Assembly (NCBI GenBank): GCA_028583605.1
Contig: CM053336.1
Span: forward strand, 30,157,331-30,221,330
Length of the DNA: 64,000 nucleotides
Direction: 5' to 3'
Origin: Dastarcus helophoroides
Taxonomy: Eukaryota; Arthropoda; Insecta; Coleoptera; Bothrideridae
Positions 44,301-55,195 of the stretch are shown here, piece by piece. The notes under the pieces are model-generated. The model saw nothing but the letters and a program-made list of their open reading frames with translations. It did not search any database and was not told the origin of the DNA. Position 1 is the stretch's first letter, and each line of letters starts with the position of its first letter. The position numbers and the translations under genes were made by a program.

Positions 44301-44560
44301 ATTAAAAATGTCTTGAATTTAATTTCGAAAGTTTTGGTATATAAATACACATTTATTTAAAACTTCAAAAAGGCAAAAAGTTTAATTAAGCATTTTTTTT
44401 TGTTTGATAATAAAATAGTCCTCCAAAACCAATATGAAACTATAAAATTTTGGAAAAATTTGTCTTTTACATATTGTTAATTCATATTTGCCCCTTGCTT
44501 TAAGTAAATTAAAATTGACATGACATTAAGATTTCTAGTAATAGAATCAAACTTACCCAT
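41380..44560 (-). CDS. EloA-like: Elongin-A-like protein (RNA polymerase II elongation factor SIII subunit), short form
   Basis: Four exons on the minus strand: 44560-44557 (ATGG|GTAAGT), 44057-43873, 42167-41510 and 41456-41380 (TGA at 41382-41380). All borders are GT/AG and phases agree, giving 307 residues. Exon 2 encodes a basic, serine-rich segment (RSNSTQPKKRRRDDSSS). Exon 3 holds the Elongin-A domain: FSLASLQASIDAMKDIGGVP, YSFLQSILEEATPDQLYTIE then CRNPYLVADSDDLWQRHCRR and ESWRHLYLRCQRATKLKILN. The end RKAPLMAKALAMYKTK matches the family tail. Elongin A stimulates Pol II elongation and, with Elongin B/C and Cul5, ubiquitinates stalled Pol II in the nucleus. Known animal proteins exceed 600 residues and begin with a TFIIS-like domain, absent here. 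The BC-box cysteine position reads Ser (VFIEFSLASL). A divergent paralogue, or a missed 5' part, are possible. Confidence 0.88.
42210..43872. other. Intron 2 of the Elongin-A-like gene
   Basis: This 1.7 kb intron (42168-43872) contains a block of the A-rich degenerate tract (42420-42740) and a non-autonomous Tc1/mariner-like element (42765-43810). No other coding signal is seen. Confidence 0.7.
42765..43810. mobile_element. Non-autonomous Tc1/mariner-like element in an intron
   Basis: The left end TACAGGGTGGACCATAAGTA follows TATA. About 115 bp of it (ACCATAAGTAATGGT.. to GATACAGGGTGTCAAGG) are matched in reverse at 43695-43810. The outermost CCACCCTGTA of the right end is missing. No transposase frame is present in the ~800 bp between. 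Confidence 0.75.
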
Positions 44561-45150
44561 TTCAGATGCTGCTGAAGCACAACTAATTTATTCACAACTA
44601 TTTTGACACACTCCTGATCACTGATCAACTGATCACACTTCACTCGATGTTGAATTACAACTAATTGTTTACTACCTTTACATAATATACCCTGAAGACA
44701 TGATACCCCAACCACTCTTCCCCTCCCGCATTTTTCTCAAGCGATGGCTTCTGAGTGGTCACCCCCTACAAGGCACCCCTCAAAGCCGTCCAATGCAATG
44801 TAGTTGCGGTCAGTTAATCAAATCAACAGATTGGATTACCGAAGAAGAAAGTAATTTTCTAAATTCTTGGGTTCTCAGAAATTGGGCCCTTAGTTTTTAA
44901 TAGCAATATCAGTCAAAACTTTCAAAATGGAAATTTTTCCATTATTATCAGAGTTGCCCATTATAAAATGGTTTATGCCTAAAATTTTACCCTGTCCAAG
45001 AAAAATATATTACTATATTCAAAAAACAGCAAAAAACACCAGATCATTTGTCTCAATCCAATAATGCGAAATTTATTTTATAAATTTTTGCGACGTGTTA
45101 TCGATCAATTGTCCTCACAACAATTGTCGTAAATTTTCGTCTCCAAAGAC
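44561..45150. promoter_or_regulatory. 5' flank of the Elongin-A-like gene
   Basis: Upstream of the ATG the minus strand has GATCAGTTGATCAGTGATCAG (palindromic TGATCA words, 44608-44630) in DNA of ordinary composition, but no TATA box at a fixed distance. The start site is not determined. No other gene is supported. Confidence 0.35.
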
Positions 45151-47160
45151 CTCAAAGTCCTAGTTACTGTTGTCGTTATTTTATAGTTTTTCCTAAAAAT
45201 TCGTTTACAAATGCATTTCTTGGACTATTTCAACATTTTGTATTTAAATTAGGAAGTTCGATTGACAAAAACCAGAATAATCAAATTAGAAATGCAAAAT
45301 TTCAAGAAAAAATTAAAATTTTATGGTTAAATAATGAATTTTATATATTTTTTATAAATTTTCACAGACCTGAAATATATATTTTTAATACTGATAACTT
45401 TTTGAGAGATATTTTGATTTTTAAAATTGTGCGAAATTTAAAAACAAGTTTCGAAATTCGTCATTTCATCGAACTGTCAATCTTGTTTTTTATTAATTTT
45501 GTCTTTTTTTTAAGTCCAATTAACTCCGACTCTTTTTACCTTACTTTAGAATTTGTCTAGTTTTTCTTGCATTTTGTTTTGCTTTTTACAAAAATGTTAA
45601 CTTTTAATTCAAAATTCGACATTTTCTGTTTATCAAGTTTGTGTGCAAAAGATTACTTTTAGCTGGAATATTTTATATCTGAAATTTCTCTGGAAACTGC
45701 AAAGTTCCTAGAAAAAGTTGAAATTAGAACATTAAATTGTTAATTTTTTTTAACATCTTGATTATTTTGAAATTTGGGCTTTTCTTGAAATGTTGATTCT
45801 TTTTCTTGAAAATTTCAATAATTCCCATTTTAAGAAATTTAAAAATATTTTTGACAATTATTTCATTAAATTTATTTTCTTTGACTTCAAAATTGTTCAT
45901 TTTTTTCATAATTTTTGAATGCGAATAAAAAATTTCAACTTTTTTTAGAAATGCTACCTGATTTCTTTTCACATTTTCGAACTTTTTTATCGAAATTTGA
46001 ATTTTACTTGAAAATTTGAAGAATAAATTTTACATTTCTACATAAATTGGGAATTTTGATTCACAATTTTCTTTGGTCTACAGTAGCAATAATTTTTTTA
46101 GAGAAATCAAAAACAGTTAACATTTAAACGGCTTTTTCTTGAAATGTCAATATTTTTCTTAATTTTTTTTTATTTTTATGCAAATTTGGAGTTTATTTCC
46201 ATTAAACCTAGGCCTACTTTTCCTAATTAAGATTTTTTCCAAATGTCTACAAAAATTTCTTTATACTTTGGTTTCTTATCAAAATTATAAAATAAAATGA
46301 ACTTTAAAATATTAATACTTTATGAAAACCTTTAAAAATTCTAAAATAATTTAGAATAGGATTAAAATTTCTACAAGAAAAAGTATTTCAAAGACAAAAT
46401 CTCCAGGAAAAATTGAATTTTTGAAAAAAGTTTCTTGTATAATATGATGTTTAGAGAAAAACAAAACAAAATGTTCAGAAAAAAATTGTAGAAAAAAGTC
46501 AACGTTGAAATTTGATGAAAATGATGCAATAGCTGGTTTTTTGAATTAAAAATATCAAAATGCAGAGGATGATTATTAAATTTTTTTTAAATCTCCTAAT
46601 TTTTCGCAAAATGTTGGCATTTTTATAGAAATTTTAGTGGTTTTTTTCCAGAAGTTATTTTTGTCAAAACTACTAAATGAAATAAACTTCAAAATGCCAT
46701 GACATTTTTAAAAAAAAAAGTTAGAGGAACATAGGAGAAATAGACATTTCGAGAAAAATTCTTCATATAAAATATTTATGATAAAATTAAAACTTCGCAG
46801 AAAAATTCAGAATTTTCTAAAATAAATCAAATTATCCAGCTAAATTCAAAATACAAGAGGCGTTAGATTTAGATTTTTTCTTTAAATTTTAATTATTTTC
46901 TTAAAATTTTGACACTTTTAGAGAAATTTTAATTTTTTCCCAAAATTTTCATTTCATCTCAAAATATTGATTTCTTTCTTAAAATATTAACAAAAAAATT
47001 AGTTTTTGATCAGAAATAAAAAGAAAATAGATTTTAAAATGTCGTAAATTCGTAAAAGAAACTTGAAATTGTCATAAAGAATATTTGCATTTTCTATAAA
47101 AAATTATTTAAGGAAAAGGCTTAAGAAAGAGCCAACCAACATTTTGAGAAAAAACTCAAA
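45151..47160. repeat. AT-rich degenerate tract
   Basis: About 2 kb without genes. T-rich polarity (TTTTTCTTGAAATTTTGA type) to about 46250, then A-rich polarity (AAAAATTGAAATTT type) to about 46850 and mixed after that. The open frames inside consist of F, K, I and N and are composition artefacts. Confidence 0.65.
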
Positions 47161-49239
47161 AGCGGAATTAGGGGTTCTGCAGTTTTACAATGCCTATATG
47201 GAGGCCGCCATTGGCCACTTGTCTTTAGCTGATAAATACGAATATTTGCCTAATTTTTTCCAAAAAAATATATAAGGCTTGCGAAGCCCCTATGACGCTA
47301 TATTATTTCCTTTAATTTATTTAAGCAATAAGGGTTTGTAGAAATTGTTTATTTTTGTTGAAGAAGTGAGCGTTCAATTTACTTTTTACAAAAAGTATAA
47401 CTTGTCATATGTCGCTAAAATTCACAATTTTAACAAGAACTTTGTCTAAGCATGGGCAATATTACCTACATTTTTTAATGTGTTTGCTATAATTTACCTA
47501 TTATTTGGCGAATTGTTCCCAATTTTATGAAAAAAACTTTTCTTTAGAACAAAAACGATGAGTTCCTGCTTCCTTTGCCAAATTTGTACATAGAATTATA
47601 AATCTTTATTACAATATATTATTTCATTTAAATTGACATTTTTAAAAACTAATGAATTTTATGTGATATGCAACTCAGATATTATATGTTATTGTTAAAA
47701 AAAATTAAAAAGAAACTTGACAGTAAAGCGTAGGCGACCAAAAACGAAAAAATAATAATTAGAACTTTGAACATAATTAGTTGTTTACCTAAAGCATTTC
47801 ATGGAATCTTAGATAATAAGATTGCCTGCTACGTTGGGATATCAACAATCAACGGGGTTTTTAAGAAAAGCTTTGAAGGGTAGCTTGATCTCCTGATGAT
47901 AGAACTTATTTACAATGATAATAGGAAATTAGGGGTATTACTTTCTAGTTTGTCAATTATTAGAAATTACCACTGTGTTTACCAGTAATAAACTATGTAA
48001 TTATCAATCTTCAAAGTTAGGACATGATTTTGCCAAAGATTAAAATTTACTTTCATTTAATTGCTTTGTTTACCTAGAATCTCTGTTTAACAGCTAAAAA
48101 CATGTTATATTTGAAAATTAAATAATTACCTTAATGCTTATCCCTGTGTCCGCAATTAATTCGAAATACTTCAAATTGAAAAATTAAAATAACATTAAAT
48201 GATTTATTTTTCAAATGTCATTTTTATAAAATAACAATTTACATCCAATCATATTTACGCTTATTATTCGCAGACGCGGATACAAGATTTCATTCAAATC
48301 GGGGCAATATTTGTGTGATTTTACCCATCTTAGTGACGTAGAATTTAACTTACAATTAGTTCTATTTTTCTAAATTTAGGTTATTTCCAGATTTGCAAAG
48401 ACAAGCTCAAAAACTGTTTAATTTTGTCCTTAGTGAAACAAAATAGCGGTCCCTAGGATCTTAAGCCAGAACTGAACCAACCAAAAAAAAATGATATATT
48501 TTTTAAAAGAAAAACAGAAAAAATATGGATTTATTAAGGTTTAAAAAAGTACAAAAATTCGGAGAAGTCGAAAGCAAAAAGTCGAAATTTTGAAACAATA
48601 TAAAGATTTTGAAATAGGTTAAAAATATGAGAATAAGTCAAAAGTCTTAAAGAATCTTGTAAAAAAAAATTCAATTTGGGAATAACATCGAAATTTTGAA
48701 AAAGTATAATCTCTCAAAAAACTCAAATTATAAAAAAATTTCGGTATTAAATTTTCAACGAAAACTGAAGTTTTTGAAAAGTAAATATTTTGAAAACGAT
48801 CGACATTACCCAAAAAACGGAATTTTCAAAAGATGTTTTAAATTTTCATAATGAAGTCGAAATTTTGAAATAAAAAGGAAAGGATCTAGACGGACTTCCA
48901 TAGCAAAATTGCCCCCACCGGGGACCTATATCGTGATCTATATCAAAACATACAAACTATCATTAGTAACTAATATACGTGGAATTCCCTGCTCCATGTC
49001 GGTTACCATGAAGATAATTAAAAAAAACCTTCCTCAGACATTTTTTTTCTAAGCGATTCATTTACTAAACTATAAAAAGCGGAGAAGCAAAACAAATCGA
49101 TGATGATGGTAACCTGTAGGATTTATTTTATGAAATTTTTTGGAGGGCCAGGCCCTCCTGAAAATTTTAATAAAATACAAATAAAAATGTTTATTATTAA
49201 TTTCTGTGGGGTCTCTTTGAGTGACCACTTTACAAAAAA
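47161..49239. other. Noncoding stretch
   Basis: No gene is seen. A short GC-richer patch lies at 47160-47240 (GGAGGCCGCCATTGGCC). 48480-48870 is an A-rich tract of the GTCGAAATTTTGAAA type. 48880-49130 is mixed with no recognisable feature. Confidence 0.45.
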
Positions 49240-50095
49240 TTCAGAAAATATGTCCATATGTCTCCTAATCCCATGCCTTCTGTTTAGCTCCCAAAACCAT
49301 TTTTTTTTGCTTTGGTTCTCCTCTCCTTATACAACTTGTATTTTTGTGCAGTGTTACTATTTAAGTACTCTTTTCACGCTTGTTTTGCCTTCTTTTTTGA
49401 TTTCAACGTTCCACCATGCAGTTAACTTTTTATTGGTGTTAATTGTAATCGCGCCACATGCTTGCTTAGCTGCTCCTATTACTATCTGCTTAAATATTTA
49501 CCATATGTCTTCAATACCTCTTTGTTCAATCTCCTACCTCTCCTTATTTCTTCCTAATAATTTGGTAATAATTGTTTGCAATATCTTCTTTTAATTTGTA
49601 TGGTTTAATATTTTCCCTTACTGGTGCAGTTTCGTGTCGTTCATTGTCATTCCTACATCCCCTCTTTTTCTTGATTTTTGCTACAACCAAGTAATGGTCA
49701 CTAAATAATACTAATAACAAATCGTTCAGTATGCAATATTTTATCCTTCTTAATCCATTGTTGTTTATTTTTGTTTCCCCACTGTTTCCAATCACTTTTA
49801 CATTTCTGTTCTCTCTTTTACCCACCCTACTGTTAAAATCTCCCATTACGATAATTTTATCTTTACCTGTCTCCATGGCCAATCTCAGTTTCTCTCAGAA
49901 TTGATCTTTATTACTCGCTAAATCGTCTTCATTTGGTCCATACACTATTATTATGCTTATTCGTTCCCCATATATCTCATCAAATTCTATTTTTAGTATT
50001 CCTTCAGAGATGCCTTCCCAATTTTGTATATTGTCTAATAATCCCTGCTCCATTATGCACCCAACCCCTACCACAGCATGTTTATTTTGTTGCAC
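49240..50095 (-). pseudogene. LINE endonuclease domain and linker fragment
   Basis: On the minus strand the pieces read QNKHAVVGVGCIMEQGLLDN, then ISIIIVYGPNEDD, KIIVMGDFNSRVGKR and LFSDHYLVVAKIK, the apurinic-type endonuclease blocks of non-LTR retrotransposons (VYGPN, MGDFN, SDHYLV). Toward lower coordinates, in broken frames, AWWN.EIKK and YKLYKERRTKAKK are like the linker before the reverse transcriptase. Frameshifts near 49890 and 49700 break it, and the RT is absent. Confidence 0.8.
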
Positions 50096-50109
50096 TCCAC
50101 TTTATATTA

Positions 50110-51076
50110 AAAAGTGCCCATTGAGACTGAAAAATTTTGAGTAAAAATTCGAAAAACTCTGCAAAAAACGAAATTCCCTAAGAGAAAATTGAAATTTAGG
50201 GAACAATGACAAATTTTCGGCGAAAAAGGTGTTTCAATATTTTAAAAACGAAATTTTGGGAAAAAATAGCTGTAAGGTCGATGAAGAAAGTTAATATTTT
50301 GTAAAAACATTAAAAAGGTCGAGAAGAGGAGAATATTTTAAAAAAAATTAGCCAAAACGTTTGTGAAGTTAAGACAGAAGTTATTATTTACCTGGAATTT
50401 TGTTAAAACTGCAACTTATTGCTTAAGGTTTTAAGTCTAGATTTTAAAAAATTATCACTTATAAATTCGTTTTTTCGAGAGCTGCCTTCAAATTTAAACT
50501 TTTTCTAAAAATGTCAACTTTTTTACTGAAATTTTGACATTTTTTCGAGTATTGAATTAAAATTCAAATTACAAAAAAAAAAAAAATTGTACGGAAAATC
50601 TAAATTTTTAGATCAAGGAACTTTAAGCAAAAATTCAAAGAATTCTGCAAAAAGCCTAATTCAATTTCAAAACTGAAACTTCCTCTGAGAAAATTGAAAT
50701 TTCGGGATCACTGTTTAAACTTTGGGGAAAAGGTGTTTCTGTTTTTTAAAGACGAAATTTTGGAAAATTTTATTCAAAACGTTTGCAAAGAAAGTTAATA
50801 TTTTAGGAAAAATATTTTTAAACATCGAATTTCAACACAAAAATTCGTGAAGGGGAGATTAAATCAGAAGCTTTGCAAAAAAAATTGTAAGAGATTTTTC
50901 ACGACATTAAACAGCAAGAAAAAAATTATAAGTTTAAGCTTGGAATTTTGATAAAAACTGAAATATTCGACTTTTTGTTTAAAAACTTTAAACAATTGTT
51001 AAAGTCAAAATTTTTATAAAAATCAACCAATAATTCATTTTTTCAAAAACTGCCCACAAATTTAGACTTTTATATA
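50110..51076. repeat. AT-rich degenerate tract
   Basis: No gene is seen. Words such as GAAATTTTGGGAAAAA, GTCGATGAAGAAAGTTAATA and AAATTTCGGGA recur; 50215-50330 and 50720-50830 are recognisably similar to one another (GGTGTTTC..TTTTTAAA.ACGAAATTTTGG), about 505 bp apart, and a reverse-oriented relative lies at 53400-53560. Confidence 0.6.
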
Positions 51077-53290
51077 TACAGGGTGTTACAAAAGTCCGGG
51101 CCGCTACTTCAGGAGCATATTCTACACATTAAAATATGAAAAATGTTGAAATACATTTTTTTCTTTAAATTGCCTCCTAACGGAGATATGACCATTTAAA
51201 GATGGCGCCCCCAAAGTGGTTTTTTTACTACAAAAAATTAACGGTTAGTAGCAAAGTCATGAAATTGGGCAAGCAGTTAAAGAATTGAATTAGGCATATT
51301 CTCATGTAACATATTTTTTAAATAAGCAGTAGCGTGGTGTGTAGGGCGTTGCCCGCGATTATTTTTTGCCGTAACTTTTTTGTATTGCAATATTTCGACA
51401 CAAAAGTACCATAATCGTAAAAAGCAACATTTTTTATACAAAAAAGGTACTCTTTCTCAAAGTAGCTAAAAGTAACCGTTTCCGAGAAAAAAGCGTTTAA
51501 ACAAAATTGTTGCATTTATTAGAATTCGTTTTGCAAATTTCTAATTTATCCACTACTAACTGCATTGATATAAAAATAGTACAAAATTAAGAAAAAAAAA
51601 ATCAAAGCAAGTGTTCGAAATTACTGCCCCCTGCAGCAATACATTGCTCGGCTCGTCTTCTAAGGGAACTCCGTACTCTTTCGCAAATGCCTGGTGTATT
51701 GTGAATCTGGTTGAACCCATTTTCAATTCGTTCACGAAGATCATTGATATTGTCAACTGGTGTGGAGAAAACGATCTGCTTTAGATGTCCCCATAAGTAG
51801 AAATCGAGTGGGTTGAGGTCAGGAGACCTAGCTGGCCATGGTATCGGACCTCCTCGACCTATCCATCGTTGATGATAGTTGTTATTCAAAAATTCCCTAG
51901 CAACTGCACTAAAATGGGCAGGTGCCCCATCGTGCATTATCCACATTCGCTGTCTTGTTATGAGTGGAACATTTTCTAGTAACACGGGTAACTCTGTTTG
52001 CAAAAAACGTCTATATGATGCTCCTGTTAACCTATGAGGTAAAAAAAACGGTCCAATTATAGAGTCCCCTATTATTCCTCCCCAAATGTTAAGTGAAAAA
52101 TGTTGCTGATGTCTCGGGATTTTCAACTTGCCACTGATGCATGTTGTGAAAGTTAAGTATCCCGTTTCTGGTAAAACCCGCTTCGTCCGTAAATAATATG
52201 AGCGATGGAAAGTTCTCATTTTCAGCGATCCTATGCAATAGCCAGTTGCAAAATTCTATTCTTGGAGGATAATCAGCAGCAAGTAATCCTTGCACTCTTT
52301 GAAAATGATAGGGGTAAAATTGGTAAAATTTCAAAATTCGCCAGATAGTTACGTGATTTACTCCTTCGGCTAAAGCAAGTTGTCTAGTGCTGACACATGG
52401 ATCTTCTTCAACTCGCTGAAGCACACGCTCCTCTAAATTAGCAACTTCTGCGTTTGGCCTTCCAACACGTTCGCCTTTGAAAACAAAATTTCCTGTTTCA
52501 CATAAACGAGCATGAATTTTCTGGAACAATTTTTCTCCTGGTAGGTGTCTATTAGGAAAACGTTCAGCATAAAGCCGTCTTGCTTCAGCACGATTACAAT
52601 TTGCAAGCCCGTACATTAAATGCATATCGGCCATTTCTTGATTTGAATAGTCCATTTTATCAAAATAATGAAAAGTTAAAAAACTACTACACTTACTATT
52701 GACAACAAAAACTGCTAAAGTTTACAGCTTACGACCAAATTTTATCAGTGACACAACGTCAATCTCTGGCAGATATTGTCAAGTACAATTGTTTTCTTTA
52801 CGATCAGTTTGCATGACCAACTTATTTTTTCTTATACAAATTAGTTAGAATTTCGAAGACGGGATAGGATTATTTAAACGCCTTTTTCTTGGAAACGGTT
52901 ACTTTTAGCGATTTTGAGAAAGAGTACCTTTTTTGTATAAAAAATGTTGCTTTTTACGATTATGGCACTTTTGTGTCGAAATATTGCAATACAAAAAAGT
53001 TACGGCAAAAAATATTCGCGGGCAACCCCCTACACACCACGCTACTGCTTATTTAAAAAATATGTTACATGAGAATATGCCTAATTTAATTCTTTAACTG
53101 CTTGCCCAATTTCATGACTTTGCTACTAACCGTTAACTTTTTGTAGTAAAAAAACCACTTTAGGGGCGCCATTTTTAAATGGTCATATCTCCGTTAGGAG
53201 GCAATTTAAAGAAAAAAATGTATTTTAACATTTTTCATATTTTAATGTGTAGAATATGCTCCTGAGCTACTTCAGGACTTTTGTAACACC

Positions 53291-53295
<5 letters not shown>
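51077..53295 (-). mobile_element. Nearly complete DD41D-type Tc1/mariner transposon
   Basis: The 2,219 bp element begins TACAGGGTGTTACAAAAGTC and ends with the reverse complement, flanked by TA inside TA-rich DNA. Long terminal inverted repeats of about 425 bp lie at 51077-51502 and 52871-53295. Between them is one transposase gene on the minus strand (52655-51602). It is structurally complete apart from a short deletion in that gene. Confidence 0.92.
51602..52655 (-). pseudogene. DD41D Tc1/mariner transposase with one frameshift
   Basis: Starts at ATG 52655 (MDYSNQEMADMHLMYGLANC). Residues 1-110 form the paired helix-turn-helix region (GRPNAEVANLEERVL, VSTRQLALAEGVNHVTIWRI). First catalytic Asp in ILFTDEAGFTRNG (residue ~157). 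Near 52114, after VENP, a small deletion shifts the frame; HQQHFSLNIWGGIIGDSIIG follows, then MWIMHDGAPAHF (second Asp) and WPARSPDLNPLDFYLWGHLK (third Asp). Forty-one residues separate the last two, defining DD41D. It ends QCIAAGGSNFEHLL at 51602. Compared with the 26167 relative, about five residues are lost at the junction. It cuts and pastes DNA at TA sites in intact relatives. Confidence 0.92.

Positions 53296-53381
<86 letters not shown>
53296..53381. repeat. (TA)n microsatellite at the transposon edge
   Basis: About 85 bp of TA repeat with one GTA interruption directly follows the transposon end, consistent with insertion into, or growth of, TA repeats at the target site. Confidence 0.95.
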
Positions 53382-53386
<5 letters not shown>

Positions 53387-53599
53387 TTTTTATCTTAGAA
53401 AATGTTGCTCTTACAATTTTTTATACTTTTTTCGCAAAGCTTTTGGTTTAATCTCCTCTTCTCGAATGTTTGTGTTAAAATTCGATTTAATTTTTTTTTT
53501 TTTTAAATATTAACTTTCTTTGCAAACGTTCTGGATAAAATTTTCCAAAATTTCGTTCTTAAAAAACAGAAGAGATTCTCTGAAATTTAAACGGTGATC

Positions 53600-54420
53600 A
53601 TCAAATTTTGCGCTAAAGCCTTAGACATTTGATAGGTCATCAGTATTTTAGTAATTTTGCCAGAAAGCATGCTCTTCTTGAAGAATCGTAGACAAACTAA
53701 TGTTGAGTTAAAAATTTATGTGTACATCTGGTAATTGTTTTCCTATGAAATCACTAAAATACTTAAATGTTGAACATTTAGTAGCTCAACAGTATTTCAA
53801 ATGTTTGGTCACAGAAAATAATCTGAAATTCACAAATGTGCTCGTACAGATCCGTAGACAAAATAATAGTATATTAAGAAGTTGGATATTTGGTAGATTA
53901 TTAGTATCGCTGTTGTTTTTCCATAAAATCGTCTCTAAAATTCAAAAATAGTCTCATAGAGGAGCCCGATCAAAATAATTTGAGGTTAAAATTTTGGACA
54001 TTTGGCAGTTCATCAGTATTTTAATTATTTTGCTACAAAACATTCTTGTTTTGAAGAATCATGTTTGACGGTACATCTGGTAATTGTTTTTTCATAAAAT
54101 CTCTAAAATTTTCAAATGTTCTCGTAGAGGATCTAGATCAAAATAATTTTAAGCTAAACGTTGAGGATTTAGTAGTTCATCATTATTTTAATTGTTTGAC
54201 ATTCGCAAGTGTGCTCTTGGAGGTCAACGGGCTAAATAATACTATGTTAAAAAGTTGAGTATTTGGTAATTCATCAGTATTGCAATTGTTTTTCCACTGA
54301 AATCTTCTCTAAAATTTGAAAATGGTCCTATGAAGCAACCGAAGGAAAATAATTCTGGACTAAAACTTTGGACATTTGGTAGTTTATCACCATTTCAGTT
54401 GTTTTGCCACAAAATAAAAT
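53600..54420. repeat. ~112 bp satellite, about seven monomers
   Basis: A box like GACATTTGGTAGTTCATCAG followed by TATTTTAATTGTTTT recurs near 53623, 53772, 53884, 53996, 54163, 54257 and 54370. Most spacings are 112-113 bp, with three irregular ones (149, 167, 94). Each monomer also has a CT(C/A)TAAAATT and a GATCAAAATAATTT block. The two short open frames within it (53718-53951, 54061-54258) are repeat sequence, not genes. Confidence 0.75.
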
Positions 54421-55195
54421 TCATAAATTTAAAATTTTAAATTCTTCTTCTTTCGAAATTTGAATTTAAGAAATCTTCTTTTTTAAGGTCTCCGATTTCT
54501 TTTCAAAATTTGACTTTTTTCTCAAATATGACGTTCTCCCCAAAATTACCAGATTTATTTCCAAAACTGCGATTTATCTCGAAATTTCGATTATTTTGTT
54601 AAAATGTGTTTTTTTTAACACTTTTCCGTTTCCCAAAATTTCACTTGTTTTAGAAATGTAGACTATTTACTTTTTTAAACACGATTTTTTGAATATATCG
54701 TTCCCTTGAAAATTATGACATTTTTTTTAAACTACGATTTTCTTCCAAACAAATTTTGACTTCTAGCATAAAATTCAATGGTCAGTATTCATCTTTTCAA
54801 ATTTCGATTCCAAAAATCTCTATTTTTTAAATTTCGGTTTACATTTCATAATTGGACTTTTTTTCTTAAAATTACGAAATTTTTTTTTCAAAACGACAAT
54901 TTTTCTCGAAATTGCGATTATTTTGTAAATATTTTTCTTTTTCGAAGCTTTTTCTTTTTTCAAAATGTCTCTTTTTCTAAAAATGTCGTCTTTTTTCTTT
55001 TTAAACACGACTTTCTGGAGAAATTGTTCTTTTGAAAAGTACGACATTTTTTTTTAAACTACGATTTTCCCCCAAATTTCAATTATTTTGTTAAAATTTC
55101 GCTTTTTCGAAATTTCTTCGTTTCTCAAAATTTCATTATTCCTAAAAATGTGGACTATTTACTTTTTTAAACACGAAAGAGTGTTAAAATAGCGA
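54421..55195. repeat. AT-rich degenerate tract, T-rich polarity
   Basis: Loose repetition of TTTTTTCTCGAAATTTCGA, TTAAAATTTCG and ACACGATTTT words. The segment with GTGGACTATTTACTTTTTTA and AACACGA occurs at 54660 and 55152, about 490 bp apart, so part of the tract is an old tandem duplication. No gene. Confidence 0.6.

Noticed and set aside
44509..44715. 68-codon minus frame upstream of the Elongin-A-like gene as its amino terminus
   Set aside because: It runs through the ATG in another frame and past a strong GT donor; no TFIIS-like motif is visible.
45724..45972. 82-codon minus frame rich in K, I, N and F
   Set aside because: Low-complexity composition of the AT-rich tract; same for frames at 54778-55047, 57885-58139 and 61059-61301.
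53256..53513. 85-codon frame with a long Tyr-Ile repeat
   Set aside because: Produced by the (TA)n run at the transposon edge.
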